A DNA stretch of 64,000 nucleotides, from contig NZ_HE997181.1 of assembly GCF_000312425.1 (NCBI RefSeq), positions 3,605,395 to 3,669,394 of the forward strand, given 5' to 3'. The notes under the pieces are model-generated. The model was not told the DNA's origin. It did not search any database and saw nothing but the letters and a program-made list of their open reading frames with translations. A program made the translations under genes and the position numbers. The stretch is from Reyranella massiliensis 521. GTDB lineage: Bacteria; Pseudomonadota; Alphaproteobacteria; Reyranellales; Reyranellaceae. Shown here one piece after another: positions 50,319-59,016 of this stretch (position 1 is the stretch's first letter; each line of letters opens with the position of its first letter).

Positions 50319-51650
50319 ATGACCACCTTGTCTGTCGAACTCGTAACGCTCCTCTTCTTCGGCTCTCTGCTGGTCTTCCTGTTCATCGGCACGCCGCTGG
50401 TCTTCACGCTCGGCGGCATCTCCGTGATCTTCCTGTACTTCACGATGGGATCGGTGGGCTTCTACATCGTCGCGTCCAAGTTCTGGGACTCGATGATGAG
50501 CTTCACGCTGATCGCCATCCCGATGTACGTCTATATGGCCATGCTCCTGGAGAAATCCGGGGTCGCACAGGACCTCTACCGCATGATGCATGTCTGGTTC
50601 GGTGGGATGCGCGGCGGCCTGGCGATCGGCACGGTTGCGATCTGCGCGATCTTCGCCGCCATGAGCGGCATCAGCGGCGCCGCGGTCGTGACCATGGGAA
50701 CGATTGCGCTGCCGCGCATGTTGGAGCGCGGCTACGACAAGCGCCTTGCCGTGGGGGCCATCAATTGCGGCGGTGGCTGGGGCATCCTCATTCCGCCTTC
50801 GATCCTTATGGTCCTCTATGCGCTGCTGACCGAAGTGTCGGTCGGCCGCCTGTTCGCGTCCGGCATTGGGCCGGGCATCCTGCTGTTCGTCCTGGTGTCG
50901 ATCTATATCGGCGTGCGGGCGTGGCTGCAGCCCTCTCTGGCGCCGACAATCCCGCCCGAGGAGCGCGGCGACTGGGCCCTGAAACTCCGCACGCTGAAGG
51001 CGGTGTTCCTGCCGCTGATGATCGTCTTCCTGGTACTGGGCGCAATCTTCGGCGGCTTCGCGACGCCCACCGAGGCCGCCGCCATCGGCGTCTTCGGCGC
51101 CCTGATCGCGTCGGCGATCCACCGCAAGCTGTCGATCCCCGTGCTGACCGACGCCGCGATGCAGACGCTGCGACTCACGGCCCTCATCATGTGGATCCTG
51201 TTCGCCGCGCACGCCTTCTCGACGGCCTACACGACGCTCGGCGCAAACGAGCTCATGAACCACCTGATGTCGCTCATCCCGGGCGGCAAGTGGGGATCGC
51301 TCGCCTTCATGCTGCTTGTGCTGCTGCTGCTCGGCATGGTGCTGGATCCGGTCGGCATCATGCTGATCACGCTGCCGGTGTTCCTGCCTGTCGTACAGTC
51401 GTTCGGCTGGGACCCGATCTGGTTCGGCGTCATCTTCATCATCATGATGGAGATCGGCTACATGACGCCGCCCTTCGGCTTCAACCTCTTCTACCTCAAG
51501 GCGGTGGCGCCACCCGACGTCACGATGAGCGACATCTACTGGTCGGTCATTCCCTACGTGCTCGTCACGTTCGTCGGCGTGCTCATCATCATCCTGATAC
51601 CCGACATCGCGCTCTACTTCCCGAACCTGTTCTTCGGGGTTTCGACATAG
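50319..51650 (+). CDS. dctM: TRAP transporter large permease (DctM)
   Basis: The product has 443 residues with about 12 membrane segments. Typical DctM text: GTPLVFTLGGISVIFLYFTM, GMRGGLAIGTVAICAIFAAM, GISGAAVVTMGTIALPRMLE, GGWGILIPPSILMVLYALLT, FGGFATPTEAAAIGVFGALI and GMVLDPVGIMLITLPVFLPV. It imports the substrate delivered by DctP with sodium or proton symport. The fragment IMMEIGYMTPPFGFNLFYLK marks the second half. Confidence 0.94.
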   Translation: MTTLSVELVTLLFFGSLLVFLFIGTPLVFTLGGISVIFLYFTMGSVGFYIVASKFWDSMMSFTLIAIPMYVYMAMLLEKSGVAQDLYRMMHVWFGGMRGGLAIGTVAICAIFAAMSGISGAAVVTMGTIALPRMLERGYDKRLAVGAINCGGGWGILIPPSILMVLYALLTEVSVGRLFASGIGPGILLFVLVSIYIGVRAWLQPSLAPTIPPEERGDWALKLRTLKAVFLPLMIVFLVLGAIFGGFATPTEAAAIGVFGALIASAIHRKLSIPVLTDAAMQTLRLTALIMWILFAAHAFSTAYTTLGANELMNHLMSLIPGGKWGSLAFMLLVLLLLGMVLDPVGIMLITLPVFLPVVQSFGWDPIWFGVIFIIMMEIGYMTPPFGFNLFYLKAVAPPDVTMSDIYWSVIPYVLVTFVGVLIIILIPDIALYFPNLFFGVST

Positions 51651-51691
51651 GAATCCTGGCTCGGCTGAGGCAAGGCGACTGACATACGCAC

Positions 51692-52660
51692 CTAGTCGAC
51701 CTTGGCCCCCGCCAGAGCGACGACCTCGCGCCACTTTACAATCTCGGCTTCGATGAAGGCCTTCGTGGCTGCCGGTGTGAGCGGCTCGCTCGCCTCTACA
51801 TTGAGGGCTTGCAGTCGTTCGGCCAGGTTCTGATCGGCGAGCGCCTTGTAGATGGCTTTGTTCAGCCGCTCGACGATCTCGCGGGGCGTGCCGGCCGGTG
51901 CGGCCACGACATTCCAGGTGCCACCGACAAAGTCGGGAAGTCCAGCTTCTTTCATGGTGGGAATCTCCGGCAGCACGCCGCTGCGCTTCTCAGCCATGAG
52001 CCCGAGAGGCACAAGCTGCCCTGCTCTGATGTTCTCCATGACCGGCCCCAGCGTGCCGAACATGAAGGCGTGGCGACCCGCCAGCAGATCCTGCAGGGCC
52101 GGTCCCGTGCCACGGTAGGGAACATGCAGCACATCGACTTCGGCGCGAGTCTTGAACAGCTCGCCGGCCAAATGATTGGTGGTGCCGTTGCCCGAGGAGG
52201 GATAGCTCCCCTTGCCGGGCTCTGCCTTCAACTTGGAGATCAGTTCCTTGAGCGTGCGCGACTGCCCTTGCGGCACCAGCAGCGCCATGGGCGCAAGCCC
52301 GACCAGCGCGATCGCCTCGAAATCCTTCACGGGGTGATAGGGCAGGCTGGTGTAGAGGGAGATGTTGATGCCGTGCGTTGCCGCCGTTCCGAACAGCAGC
52401 GTGTAGCCGTCCGGTTTCGCCTTGGCCACGAGGTCCGTGCCGACATTGCCGCCGGCCCCGCCCTTGTTGTCGATGATCACCTGCTGGCCGAGATCGGCCG
52501 CCATGCCGACCGCCACGACACGCGCGATGAGATCGGTCGGACCACCGGGCGGGAAAGGCACCACCAGGCGCAACGGCTTCTCGGGATACTGGGCAAGAGC
52601 AGTTCCAGCGCACAGGAACAGGGCGATACTTCCGGCAATCGCTGCCTTCACAAGACGCAT
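51692..52660 (-). CDS. Bug/TctC-family periplasmic solute-binding protein, copy 2
   Basis: The product has 322 residues. The signal peptide (IAGSIALFLCAGTALAQYPE) is followed by the Bug pattern PLRLVVPFPPGGPTDLIARV, DNKGGAGGNVGTDLVAKAKP, DGYTLLFGTAATHGINISLY and ending with FIEAEIVKWREVVALAGAKVD-type residues. Such proteins bind small carboxylates or aromatic acids; no TctAB permease gene is nearby, so this is an orphan receptor. One base downstream of, and closely similar to, copy 1. Confidence 0.93.
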   Translation of the reverse strand: MRLVKAAIAGSIALFLCAGTALAQYPEKPLRLVVPFPPGGPTDLIARVVAVGMAADLGQQVIIDNKGGAGGNVGTDLVAKAKPDGYTLLFGTAATHGINISLYTSLPYHPVKDFEAIALVGLAPMALLVPQGQSRTLKELISKLKAEPGKGSYPSSGNGTTNHLAGELFKTRAEVDVLHVPYRGTGPALQDLLAGRHAFMFGTLGPVMENIRAGQLVPLGLMAEKRSGVLPEIPTMKEAGLPDFVGGTWNVVAAPAGTPREIVERLNKAIYKALADQNLAERLQALNVEASEPLTPAATKAFIEAEIVKWREVVALAGAKVD

Positions 52661-52661
52661 A

Positions 52662-53630
52662 TCAGTCGACCTTCGCTCCAGCTGCGCGTATGACTTCGCG
52701 CCATTTCACGATCTCGGCGGAAACGAACGCGCGCGTGCTCGCCGGCGTGGAATCCGTGACCGCCTCGATGCCAAGTTGCCGCAATCGATCCGCCACGGTC
52801 TCGCTGGCAAGAGCCTTGTTGATCGCCACGTTCAGCCGATCGACGATCTCCTTGGGCGTCCCGGCGGGCGCGGCGACCACGTTCCATGTCCCGCCGACGA
52901 AATCGCGGAGGCCCGCTTCGGCCGTGGTCGGCACGTCGGGCCGCGCCTGGCTGCGCTTGTCCGCCATGATCGCCACGGCATAAAGCTTGCCGGCCTTGAT
53001 CTGTTCGAGCGACGTGCCGAAGGAATCGAACATGAAGGTGACGCGGCCCCCCATGAGGTCCTGCAGCGCCGGCCCCGAACCACGGTAGGGTACGTGCACC
53101 GCGTCGATGCCGGCGCGGCTCTTGAAGAGTTCACCCGCGAGGTGATTGGTCGTGCCGTTGCCCGAGGAGGCGTAGGTTGCCTTGCCCGGTTCCGACTTCA
53201 ACTTCGCGATCAGCTCCTTCAGCACGCGCGGCTGATCCGGTGGCACCAGAAGGACCATCGGCACGAGCCCGGTGAGCGCGATCAGCTCGAAGTCCTTCAA
53301 GGGATCGTAAGGCAGGGTCTTGTAGAGGGAGATGTTGATGCCGTGGGTCGCGGCCGTGCCGAACAGCAGCGTGTAACCGTCCGGCTTCGCCTTTGCCACG
53401 AGATCAGTGCCGACCGTTCCGCCGGCACCGGCCTTGTTGTCGATCAGGACCTGCTGCCCAAGCTGCTCGGCCAGTCCGGCCGACAGCACACGGGCGAAAA
53501 CGTCGGTCGGGCCGCCGGGTGGGAACGGTACGACCAGCCGCACAGGCTTGTCAGGGTATTGAGCCATGGCGCTGCCGCATGACAACAGCAGCGCCAGGCC
53601 CGCGATCAGCGCGCGCCTCGTCAGTTGCAT
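52662..53630 (-). CDS. Bug/TctC-family periplasmic solute-binding protein, copy 1
   Basis: The product has 322 residues. The signal peptide (LIAGLALLLSCGSAMAQYPD) is followed by VRLVVPFPPGGPTDVFARVL, DNKAGAGGTVGTDLVAKAKP and the same TAATHGINISLYKTLPYDPL text as copy 2. Equal length and matching blocks show a recent tandem duplication. It is downstream of the TauD-type dioxygenase gene (46-bp gap) and probably delivers that enzyme's substrate. Confidence 0.93.
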   Translation of the reverse strand: MQLTRRALIAGLALLLSCGSAMAQYPDKPVRLVVPFPPGGPTDVFARVLSAGLAEQLGQQVLIDNKAGAGGTVGTDLVAKAKPDGYTLLFGTAATHGINISLYKTLPYDPLKDFELIALTGLVPMVLLVPPDQPRVLKELIAKLKSEPGKATYASSGNGTTNHLAGELFKSRAGIDAVHVPYRGSGPALQDLMGGRVTFMFDSFGTSLEQIKAGKLYAVAIMADKRSQARPDVPTTAEAGLRDFVGGTWNVVAAPAGTPKEIVDRLNVAINKALASETVADRLRQLGIEAVTDSTPASTRAFVSAEIVKWREVIRAAGAKVD

Positions 53631-53675
53631 GTTTCCTCCGGGATTTTCTTGGTCTTGTTCAACAGCAACGACAGG

Positions 53676-54734
53676 TCAGTGTGTCGTCACCTCTTTCATC
53701 GTGACGAAATTGTAAGAAGGAGCACGTGGGTTTGCGCGCCACTTGTCCATATCCTGGTAGCGGTCGCGCAGTGCCGACGGAAAATCCTCGAAGGCCGGCG
53801 TGCGCAGCCACAGGCGCAGGAGGTGCCGCTTCCGCTCTTCCTCCTGGTGATCCTCGTAGGCCGTCCGCGAATGGAGCACGCAGTAGTTGTTCACGAACTG
53901 CATGTCGCCGCGCTCCAGCTTCATGTCGAGGCGGAAGGTCGGGTCCTTGCAGAGCTCCGCGACCGCATCGAGCGCCTCGATCTGCAACGGCGTGAGACGC
54001 GGCACCTCATTGAAGCGCTGCGCCGAGTCGATGAAGGTACGGTTGAAACGGTTGAACATCCGGCCTTTGTGCCAGATGAAGATGGGCGTGACGTAATAGG
54101 GCTTCTGGCCCTCCGACTCCTCGCCGCGGCGATCCGCATAGAAGGGTTGGGTCAGCACCTTGACGAGGTCGGGCCGCGAGCGCAGCAGCGCGTTATAGAC
54201 CGAGACGGAACTGGCCACCGCGGAAAGGCCCCCGTTCTTGGCCGTCTCCAGGCAGCACAGGCCGACGATGTCGCAGGAATCGTTATGGAAGGGCAACAGA
54301 GAGGCGGTCTGATAGCCGCGCGCATGCATGTCCTTGTACTGGTCGCGGCCGAGGTCGCGAACATGGCCCAGCACGTCGCCCTGGGCATTCTGCGCGACCG
54401 CTCGGCCCAGATGTGCGCCGATGCCCCAGTAGATGAGCCCCATCTCCTCCGCACTGTAGCGGTCGCGCGGCAGGCCGCGGATCAGCATGATGCCCAGCCC
54501 GTTCTCGATCTCCGTCTGCAACAGTCGAAGCGTGCGCGCGAAGCGCTTGAGCGGGAAATGCTCTTTGCCAACGTCGGGAATCTGCTGTCCGGTCGATTGC
54601 AGATGGCGAAGCGCGGCATCGATCTCGGCGATCTCGAGGTCGCTCAGCCGGTAGATCCACTCGTCGCCAGTTTGGATATCGCGTCCCAGCCACGCAGCGC
54701 GGGAAATGACCTCCTCAAGTTGGAACTCCTTCAT
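53676..54734 (-). CDS. TauD/TfdA-family Fe(II)/2-oxoglutarate-type dioxygenase
   Basis: The product has 352 residues from ATG 54734, with AGGAGG eight bases upstream. The iron site is H-x-D in LLPFHNDSCDIVGLCCLETA and the distal His in VNNYCVLHSRTAYEDHQEEE, with the co-substrate Arg in KRHLLRLWLRTP. YYVTPIFIWHKGRMFNRFNR lies between. Relatives hydroxylate taurine, aryloxyalkanoates, carnitine precursors and others. Grouping with two carboxylate receptors and a GntR regulator suggests an organic-acid pathway; the substrate cannot be named. Confidence 0.85.
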   Translation of the reverse strand: MKEFQLEEVISRAAWLGRDIQTGDEWIYRLSDLEIAEIDAALRHLQSTGQQIPDVGKEHFPLKRFARTLRLLQTEIENGLGIMLIRGLPRDRYSAEEMGLIYWGIGAHLGRAVAQNAQGDVLGHVRDLGRDQYKDMHARGYQTASLLPFHNDSCDIVGLCCLETAKNGGLSAVASSVSVYNALLRSRPDLVKVLTQPFYADRRGEESEGQKPYYVTPIFIWHKGRMFNRFNRTFIDSAQRFNEVPRLTPLQIEALDAVAELCKDPTFRLDMKLERGDMQFVNNYCVLHSRTAYEDHQEEERKRHLLRLWLRTPAFEDFPSALRDRYQDMDKWRANPRAPSYNFVTMKEVTTH

Positions 54735-54750
54735 GGTCACTTCCTCCTGT

Positions 54751-54766
54751 ATAATGTCGACATTAT
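54751..54766. promoter_or_regulatory. Perfect 16-bp palindrome, likely GntR operator
   Basis: ATAATGTCGACATTAT is an exact palindrome, 17 bases before the dioxygenase start and 67 before the regulator start. A second related half (GTCGGACATT) follows at 54771–54780. The T-G-T-C/G-A-C-A core fits the operators of FCD-type GntR regulators. It lies so close to the dioxygenase ATG that binding would cover its promoter or ribosome-loading site. Confidence 0.75.
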
Positions 54767-54833
54767 TAACGTCGGACATTCCACATGGAGTTAGTGGAAG
54801 CAAGCAAAAAATCCCGATAAAGCAGTCCAATCC

Positions 54834-55502
54834 ATGGCGAGCCCTCCTCAGAAGACCTACGACATCTATGCGACCCTGCCCGCCCAGATCGCGGTGCGAA
54901 TTGGTCAAGCCATCGTCGAGAACGAATTCAAGCCGGGGCAGAAGCTGCGGGAAGTCGATCTGGCGGCCGCGTTCGGCGTCAGCCGGGCGTCCGTGCGGGA
55001 GGCTTTGCGTGCGGTAGAGCGCGAAGGGCTGGTGACGATCCTGCCGCAACGTGGCGCCCAGGTGACCGCCCTCTCCGTCGAGGAAGTGCAGGATATCTTC
55101 GAGATTCGCGCCCACCTGATGGGACTGGCATGCCATCGGCTGGCAGGAGCATTGCCCACTGACAAGACGGCGGAGCTGGAGCGACTGCTCGAGGCACTGC
55201 AACGCGCCCTCAAGGATGGCGACGCTTATGCACGGGCGAGTTTGGCCATCAGCGAATTCTGCGTTCGACACGCCGGCAGCCGCCGGCTTGCCGATCTTAT
55301 CCTGTCGTTCGGCCGTCAGACCGCGCGATACACGCGCCTCAGCCTCTCCACGCCTGAACGCCGCCGGCAGTCCAGCGCCAACTGGAGCAAGCTCGTAAAG
55401 GCGATCCTTTCGGGCGATGCATCGGAAGCCGAACGAACTTCCCGCCAGCTGGTTCTCGATACGCGCGATACGGCCTTGCAGCTGCTCACCCGGGATTCAT
55501 GA
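54834..55502 (+). CDS. GntR-family (FCD) transcriptional regulator
   Basis: The product has 222 residues. The winged helix is LPAQIAVRIGQAIVENEFKP, GQKLREVDLAAAFGVSRASV, REALRAVEREGLVTILPQRG. The all-helical FCD domain begins at VEEVQDIFEIRAHLMGLACH. The usual metal-binding His of FCD domains (in F-H-x-x-L and the final AI..GD...A....H) appear replaced: SEFCVRHAGS, ANWSKLVKAI and RQLVLDT. It may therefore sense a ligand without a metal. It is divergent from the dioxygenase operon, with a palindrome between. Confidence 0.9.
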   Translation: MASPPQKTYDIYATLPAQIAVRIGQAIVENEFKPGQKLREVDLAAAFGVSRASVREALRAVEREGLVTILPQRGAQVTALSVEEVQDIFEIRAHLMGLACHRLAGALPTDKTAELERLLEALQRALKDGDAYARASLAISEFCVRHAGSRRLADLILSFGRQTARYTRLSLSTPERRRQSSANWSKLVKAILSGDASEAERTSRQLVLDTRDTALQLLTRDS

Positions 55503-55738
55503 GAGCAGCTTCTCGCCCTTAATCTGATCGAAGATCGCACTCGGGCTGTCATCGGATTTCGCCGATCCGCATTTATAAGGGCAGAGTTTCCGCCGCCACC
55601 CACCTTGACGACGAGTCGTTGATCAGAGAACGCCAACCGCGACCAGAACGGTCGGCTCCTCTCCAAAGTTGCGCCGGCGGGCGCAACGTTTCCGTTTAGG
55701 GCCCGTTGCCGGGGAACCAACGAATGCAAGGGACCCCC

Positions 55739-55813
55739 ATGAACTCCATCATCTATCTCGTCGGCCTCGTCGTGATCGTGATGTTCATCCTCTCCTTCGT
55801 CGGCCTGCGCTGA
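55739..55813 (+). CDS. 24-residue single-span membrane peptide
   Basis: ATG 55739 to TGA 55813 encodes a peptide starting MNSIIYLVGLVVIVMFILSF and ending GLR: one hydrophobic span of about 20 residues with a single Arg at the end. Such MN(S/T)IIY(L/I)VGLVVIV...LSF(F/V)GLR peptides recur in alphaproteobacteria. It precedes the 304-residue membrane protein by 12 bases, a constant-looking pairing. Function is unknown. Confidence 0.75.
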   Translation: MNSIIYLVGLVVIVMFILSFVGLR

Positions 55814-55825
55814 AGGATCACGATC

Positions 55826-56740
55826 ATGGCAACCGTCACTGTTCCCGCCGCCGTCGTCGCTCCCGAAACCCTCGCACCGCCGCATCCCATCGAATGGGGG
55901 CCCGTCGTCCTGGGAGGGTTGGCGGCGACCGCAATCTCCGTCGTGCTCCTGACCTTCGGCGCAGCCCTTGGCTTGTCGGCGGTATCGCCCTACCCGTATG
56001 CCGGCCTATCGGCCAAGTCGATGGCAGTGCTGAGCGGAACCTATGCAGCGCTGGTCATGGTCGGCGCCTTTGCCGCCGGTGGATACCTGGCGGGCCGCTT
56101 GCGCAAGCCGTGGGCCGAGGGTGTCGAAGTCGAACGGCACTTCCGTGACGGTGCGCACGGTTTCGCCGTCTGGGCGCTCGGCGTCGTCCTCGGCGCTTGC
56201 CTCAGCGTCGCCGGAGTCGGCGCACTTGCGAAAGGCGCAACGCAGGCCGTGACGGCCGTGGCTGCGGGCGGCGCGTCCAACCCAGCCGCCACTTCCCTCG
56301 CCTTGGATCCCGCGACCTACGCTGTTGATCGCGTGCTGGCACCCAATCCGACCCCGAACGGCCCAGCCGCCCCAGCGATCACCTCGCGCGCCGATCTTGC
56401 GGCGCCCATGGCCCGCGCGTTCGCCGCCGGCCTCCGCAACGACCAACTCGAACCTCGCGACCGCACCTACCTCGCCCAGCTCGTGCAGCAGCAGACAGGC
56501 ATCAGTCAGGCGGATGCCGAGCGACGGGTCGACGACGCCTTTGCCGACCTCAAGGCGGCCGAGGCACGCGCGCGCGCTGCCGCCGAGGCTGCCCGCAAAG
56601 CCGCCCTGATCGCAGCCTTCGCCGTGGCCGCCACCCTCGCCATCGGCTGCGCAGCCGCCTGTGCCGGTGCTGCGCTGGGGGCGCGCCATCGCGATGAAAA
56701 CACGCTGGTCACGCTCTTCGGCTCCCGCCGCTTCTGGTAG
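55826..56740 (+). CDS. Alanine-rich membrane protein, unknown
   Basis: The product has 304 residues. Hydrophobic segments: WGPVVLGGLAATAISVVLLT (about 24–45), SMAVLSGTYAALVMVGAFAA, GFAVWALGVVLGACLSVAG and a terminal ALIAAFAVAATLAIGCAAAC. Between are an acidic/basic soluble loop (RRVDDAFADLKAAEARARAA) resembling a coiled coil. Many alphaproteobacteria carry such a stress-associated membrane protein after the 24-residue peptide. Function is unknown. Confidence 0.75.
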   Translation: MATVTVPAAVVAPETLAPPHPIEWGPVVLGGLAATAISVVLLTFGAALGLSAVSPYPYAGLSAKSMAVLSGTYAALVMVGAFAAGGYLAGRLRKPWAEGVEVERHFRDGAHGFAVWALGVVLGACLSVAGVGALAKGATQAVTAVAAGGASNPAATSLALDPATYAVDRVLAPNPTPNGPAAPAITSRADLAAPMARAFAAGLRNDQLEPRDRTYLAQLVQQQTGISQADAERRVDDAFADLKAAEARARAAAEAARKAALIAAFAVAATLAIGCAAACAGAALGARHRDENTLVTLFGSRRFW

Positions 56741-56834
56741 AACCAGAGGCGATCCGAAACGACCGAGCCGCGGCATTTCAGGCCGCGGCTCCTCTGCGCC
56801 CCGGGGCGGCGGGCGCACTTCCTAAGTGATCCTG

Positions 56835-57068
56835 CTAGTGGCGTCCGGCGATCTTCAGCCCCTCTTCGGTCAACACGACGCTAATCGCCGGCTGGCCAGT
56901 GACCCGGATCCAGTTCCTGCCACTCGCCCACACCAAGGCAGCGACAATCGCCTCGTCGCGCATGTCGATATCGAGGCCTGCCAGTTTCACCCAGAACTCG
57001 CGACGGCTCGCCTGCTGCCGCGCCACGTCACGGCAGAGTTTTCGGGCCAATGATTTGGTCCTGTTCAT
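56835..57068 (-). CDS. Small protein with winged-helix-like ending
   Basis: The product has 77 residues from ATG 57068. A basic helix (MNRTKSLARKLCRDVARQQA) leads to DEAIVAALVWASGRNWIRVT and PAISVVLTEEGLKIAG; the T-x-x-G-L end is the wing pattern of small winged-helix domains ('lT..G..l'). Nucleic-acid binding is inferred. It converges on the membrane-protein gene. Confidence 0.6.
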   Translation of the reverse strand: MNRTKSLARKLCRDVARQQASRREFWVKLAGLDIDMRDEAIVAALVWASGRNWIRVTGQPAISVVLTEEGLKIAGRH

Positions 57069-57080
57069 CATCGACCACAA

Positions 57081-57423
57081 CGCCCGACCCGATCGATGGT
57101 TCGGGTGGCTCTCAGCTGGGTGCTTGGACCGTCGGCGTCTCAGGGGTCCGCTCCGGGGAGAAGGAAACGGACCCCTGTACGCACACTCCGAACCTTCGAC
57201 GGCCGGGGAAAAGCCAACCGAAGGTAAAGAGTGAAATGCCCGGGACCGCGCCGGGTTGCGTCCTTCGATGCTTAGACCAACATCGCGAGCCTAAGGAGCA
57301 TGTCAGATCGGTACGGTGGGTCGCAAAACTCGCGTGGATCGGTCCGTGCAGATCGGGGACAAGGCAAGGAGGACCGGCGCGAAGCCGGCCTTCCGCGGAC
57401 AAGCCGAAGCGAAGGGGCCGCGC
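57081..57423. other. Intergenic region with strong inverted repeat
   Basis: CAGGGGTCCG (57141–57150) and CGGACCCCTG (57168–57177) form a perfect ten-pair stem around a 17-base purine-rich loop. No gene is supported in these 343 bases; a run of Arg/Gly-rich plus-strand frame leads into the next gene but lacks coding character. The repeat may be a bidirectional structural element or a small RNA hairpin, as neither side has a T-run. Confidence 0.5.
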
Positions 57424-57834
57424 ATGCGAACTGTGTTGATGGCCATGGTTGGCGCCTGCGTTCCCTGGGGAACGCTCCACGCCCAATCACTGGAGGGGCA
57501 ATGGGCCGTCCTGCAGGTCTGCGAAGCGACCCAGGAAGGTGCTCGGGGCTACACGTGGCGGTATAGCGCCCGCGTGACGGATGGTCACTTTGTCGGACAG
57601 TTCCGAGAAAAGGGACAGAGTCCGTCGATGACCTTGGAGGGGCGCATCAAGGCCGACGGCACCGCCTCCCTGTCGGCGCGCGGCATCTCGGGCTCTGCCG
57701 AATTCAATCAGAAGTTCGCCACCACGGCGACGCCCATCTCCTTCGAAGTCATCGCGAAGTTCACGGGCACGACAGGCACCGGCGAGCGCGTAGGCAGTCG
57801 TGCCTGCAAGTTCACCTTCACAAAAAGCGGCTGA
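57424..57834 (+). CDS. Small exported protein, unknown
   Basis: The product has 136 residues from ATG 57424. The signal peptide (MRTVLMAMVGACVPWGTLHA) is cleaved near HAQ. The mature protein is a beta-rich domain of about 115 residues (LEGQWAVLQVCEATQEGARG, ...LEGRIKADGTASLSARGISG) with two cysteines (V-C-E, A-C-K). A comparable exported protein is encoded at 60650–61075 on the other strand (WELTGSI, SLSG-like text), a possible distant relative. Confidence 0.7.
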   Translation: MRTVLMAMVGACVPWGTLHAQSLEGQWAVLQVCEATQEGARGYTWRYSARVTDGHFVGQFREKGQSPSMTLEGRIKADGTASLSARGISGSAEFNQKFATTATPISFEVIAKFTGTTGTGERVGSRACKFTFTKSG

Positions 57835-57864
57835 GCGACAGGCGAATGCCAGATCGAATAGCCT

Positions 57865-58839
57865 CTACTCCAAGGTCAATGTCTCGGTCCTGCCGATCCT
57901 TGCTTTTCCATCCCGCCTGACTTCGACGATCGCCTTGTAGGGTCCTCGAGGCCATCCAGCCGGCGGCCGCTTCGCTCCAGCGAACAGCATGTACTGCGCC
58001 TTGTTTCGATCGAGTGTCGTGCCGTTCTGACCGAGGGGATTGCCATCCGGGCCGAGCACGCGAACCGTGATCTGGTCATCCTTCTGCAAATTGATCGCCC
58101 ACACATAGGCAACGAGTGCGGGAGACGCCAAGGTGGGAACGGTGGGATGCGGCTTGCCTGCTTCAAGCTGCTCCAGTTGAACGGGTGCTCCCGAGAAGGC
58201 GAACGCCAGGATCTCGCCCTGCCGATAGGCAAGTGCTTTGCGAGCCGTCGAAGACCACAGCGATTGCTTCGGCTCTCCACAAGCAGCCGTCGGATCAGGC
58301 TGGAAGGGATCGATCGCCTTCCCATCCTTGCGCACCGTTAAATGGACATGGGGGAAAGCTGCATCACCTGAATAGCCGATTTCACCGAGCTTCTGCCCCG
58401 TCTCGACCGGGTCGCCCCGCTTGACCGCAACCGAACCGCGCCTCAGATGGCAATACTGGGTCTGCCAATCGTTTCCATGATCGATCAGCACGCCGTTGCC
58501 GCATTCCCGGTTGGCGATCCTCAACCGATCTTCGGGCGACTGGACAAGCTGGTCCGGCATGCCGTCCCGCGTCGACACGACCGTGCCAGCCGCGGCGGCA
58601 ACGACGCCGACCCCGCGATCGACGTCGGCAGTGCTGCGCAGGCGGATATCGGTCCCGTCATGGCCGTTGTAACTCTGCCCGCCGCAGGCATAGTCGCGTA
58701 CGCCGGCCCCCGGATCGTGATCGGCATACTGCTGGACAAAGCACTCGGTTCCCATCTCACAGGCGACGGGCGACGACAGTTCGAATGCCGCGGCCGGCGA
58801 AGACAAGAGAACCAGGAGTGCTGTCGCTCTCTTCAGCAT
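57865..58839 (-). CDS. M23-family (lysostaphin-type) metallopeptidase
   Basis: The product has 324 residues from ATG 58839. After the signal peptide (ATALLVLLSSPAAAFELSSP) come GQSYNGHDGTDIRLRS (H-x(n)-D zinc ligands), GNGVLIDHGNDWQTQYCHLR and the H-x-H motif AAFPHVHLTVRKDGKAIDPF. The C-terminal about 120 residues form a separate beta-rich module (VRVLGPDGNPLGQNGTTL). It likely cuts peptidoglycan peptide bridges; all catalytic ligands are present. Confidence 0.9.
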   Translation of the reverse strand: MLKRATALLVLLSSPAAAFELSSPVACEMGTECFVQQYADHDPGAGVRDYACGGQSYNGHDGTDIRLRSTADVDRGVGVVAAAAGTVVSTRDGMPDQLVQSPEDRLRIANRECGNGVLIDHGNDWQTQYCHLRRGSVAVKRGDPVETGQKLGEIGYSGDAAFPHVHLTVRKDGKAIDPFQPDPTAACGEPKQSLWSSTARKALAYRQGEILAFAFSGAPVQLEQLEAGKPHPTVPTLASPALVAYVWAINLQKDDQITVRVLGPDGNPLGQNGTTLDRNKAQYMLFAGAKRPPAGWPRGPYKAIVEVRRDGKARIGRTETLTLE

Positions 58840-59016
58840 AGTCTTCCCTGCGGGGGCCCGGCCCCTCGATTTGCTACCTCCAATATCTGGCCGACACAAC
58901 GCATCTGGCGAAACCGACGGTGGATCGGCGCGCGCCACGTCTTGCCATGACGTCTGGTGGCTGCTCCCTTTCTCGCCAGGAAACGCGCCATTTAAGCAAG
59001 AACGAGAGAAGTCGCG

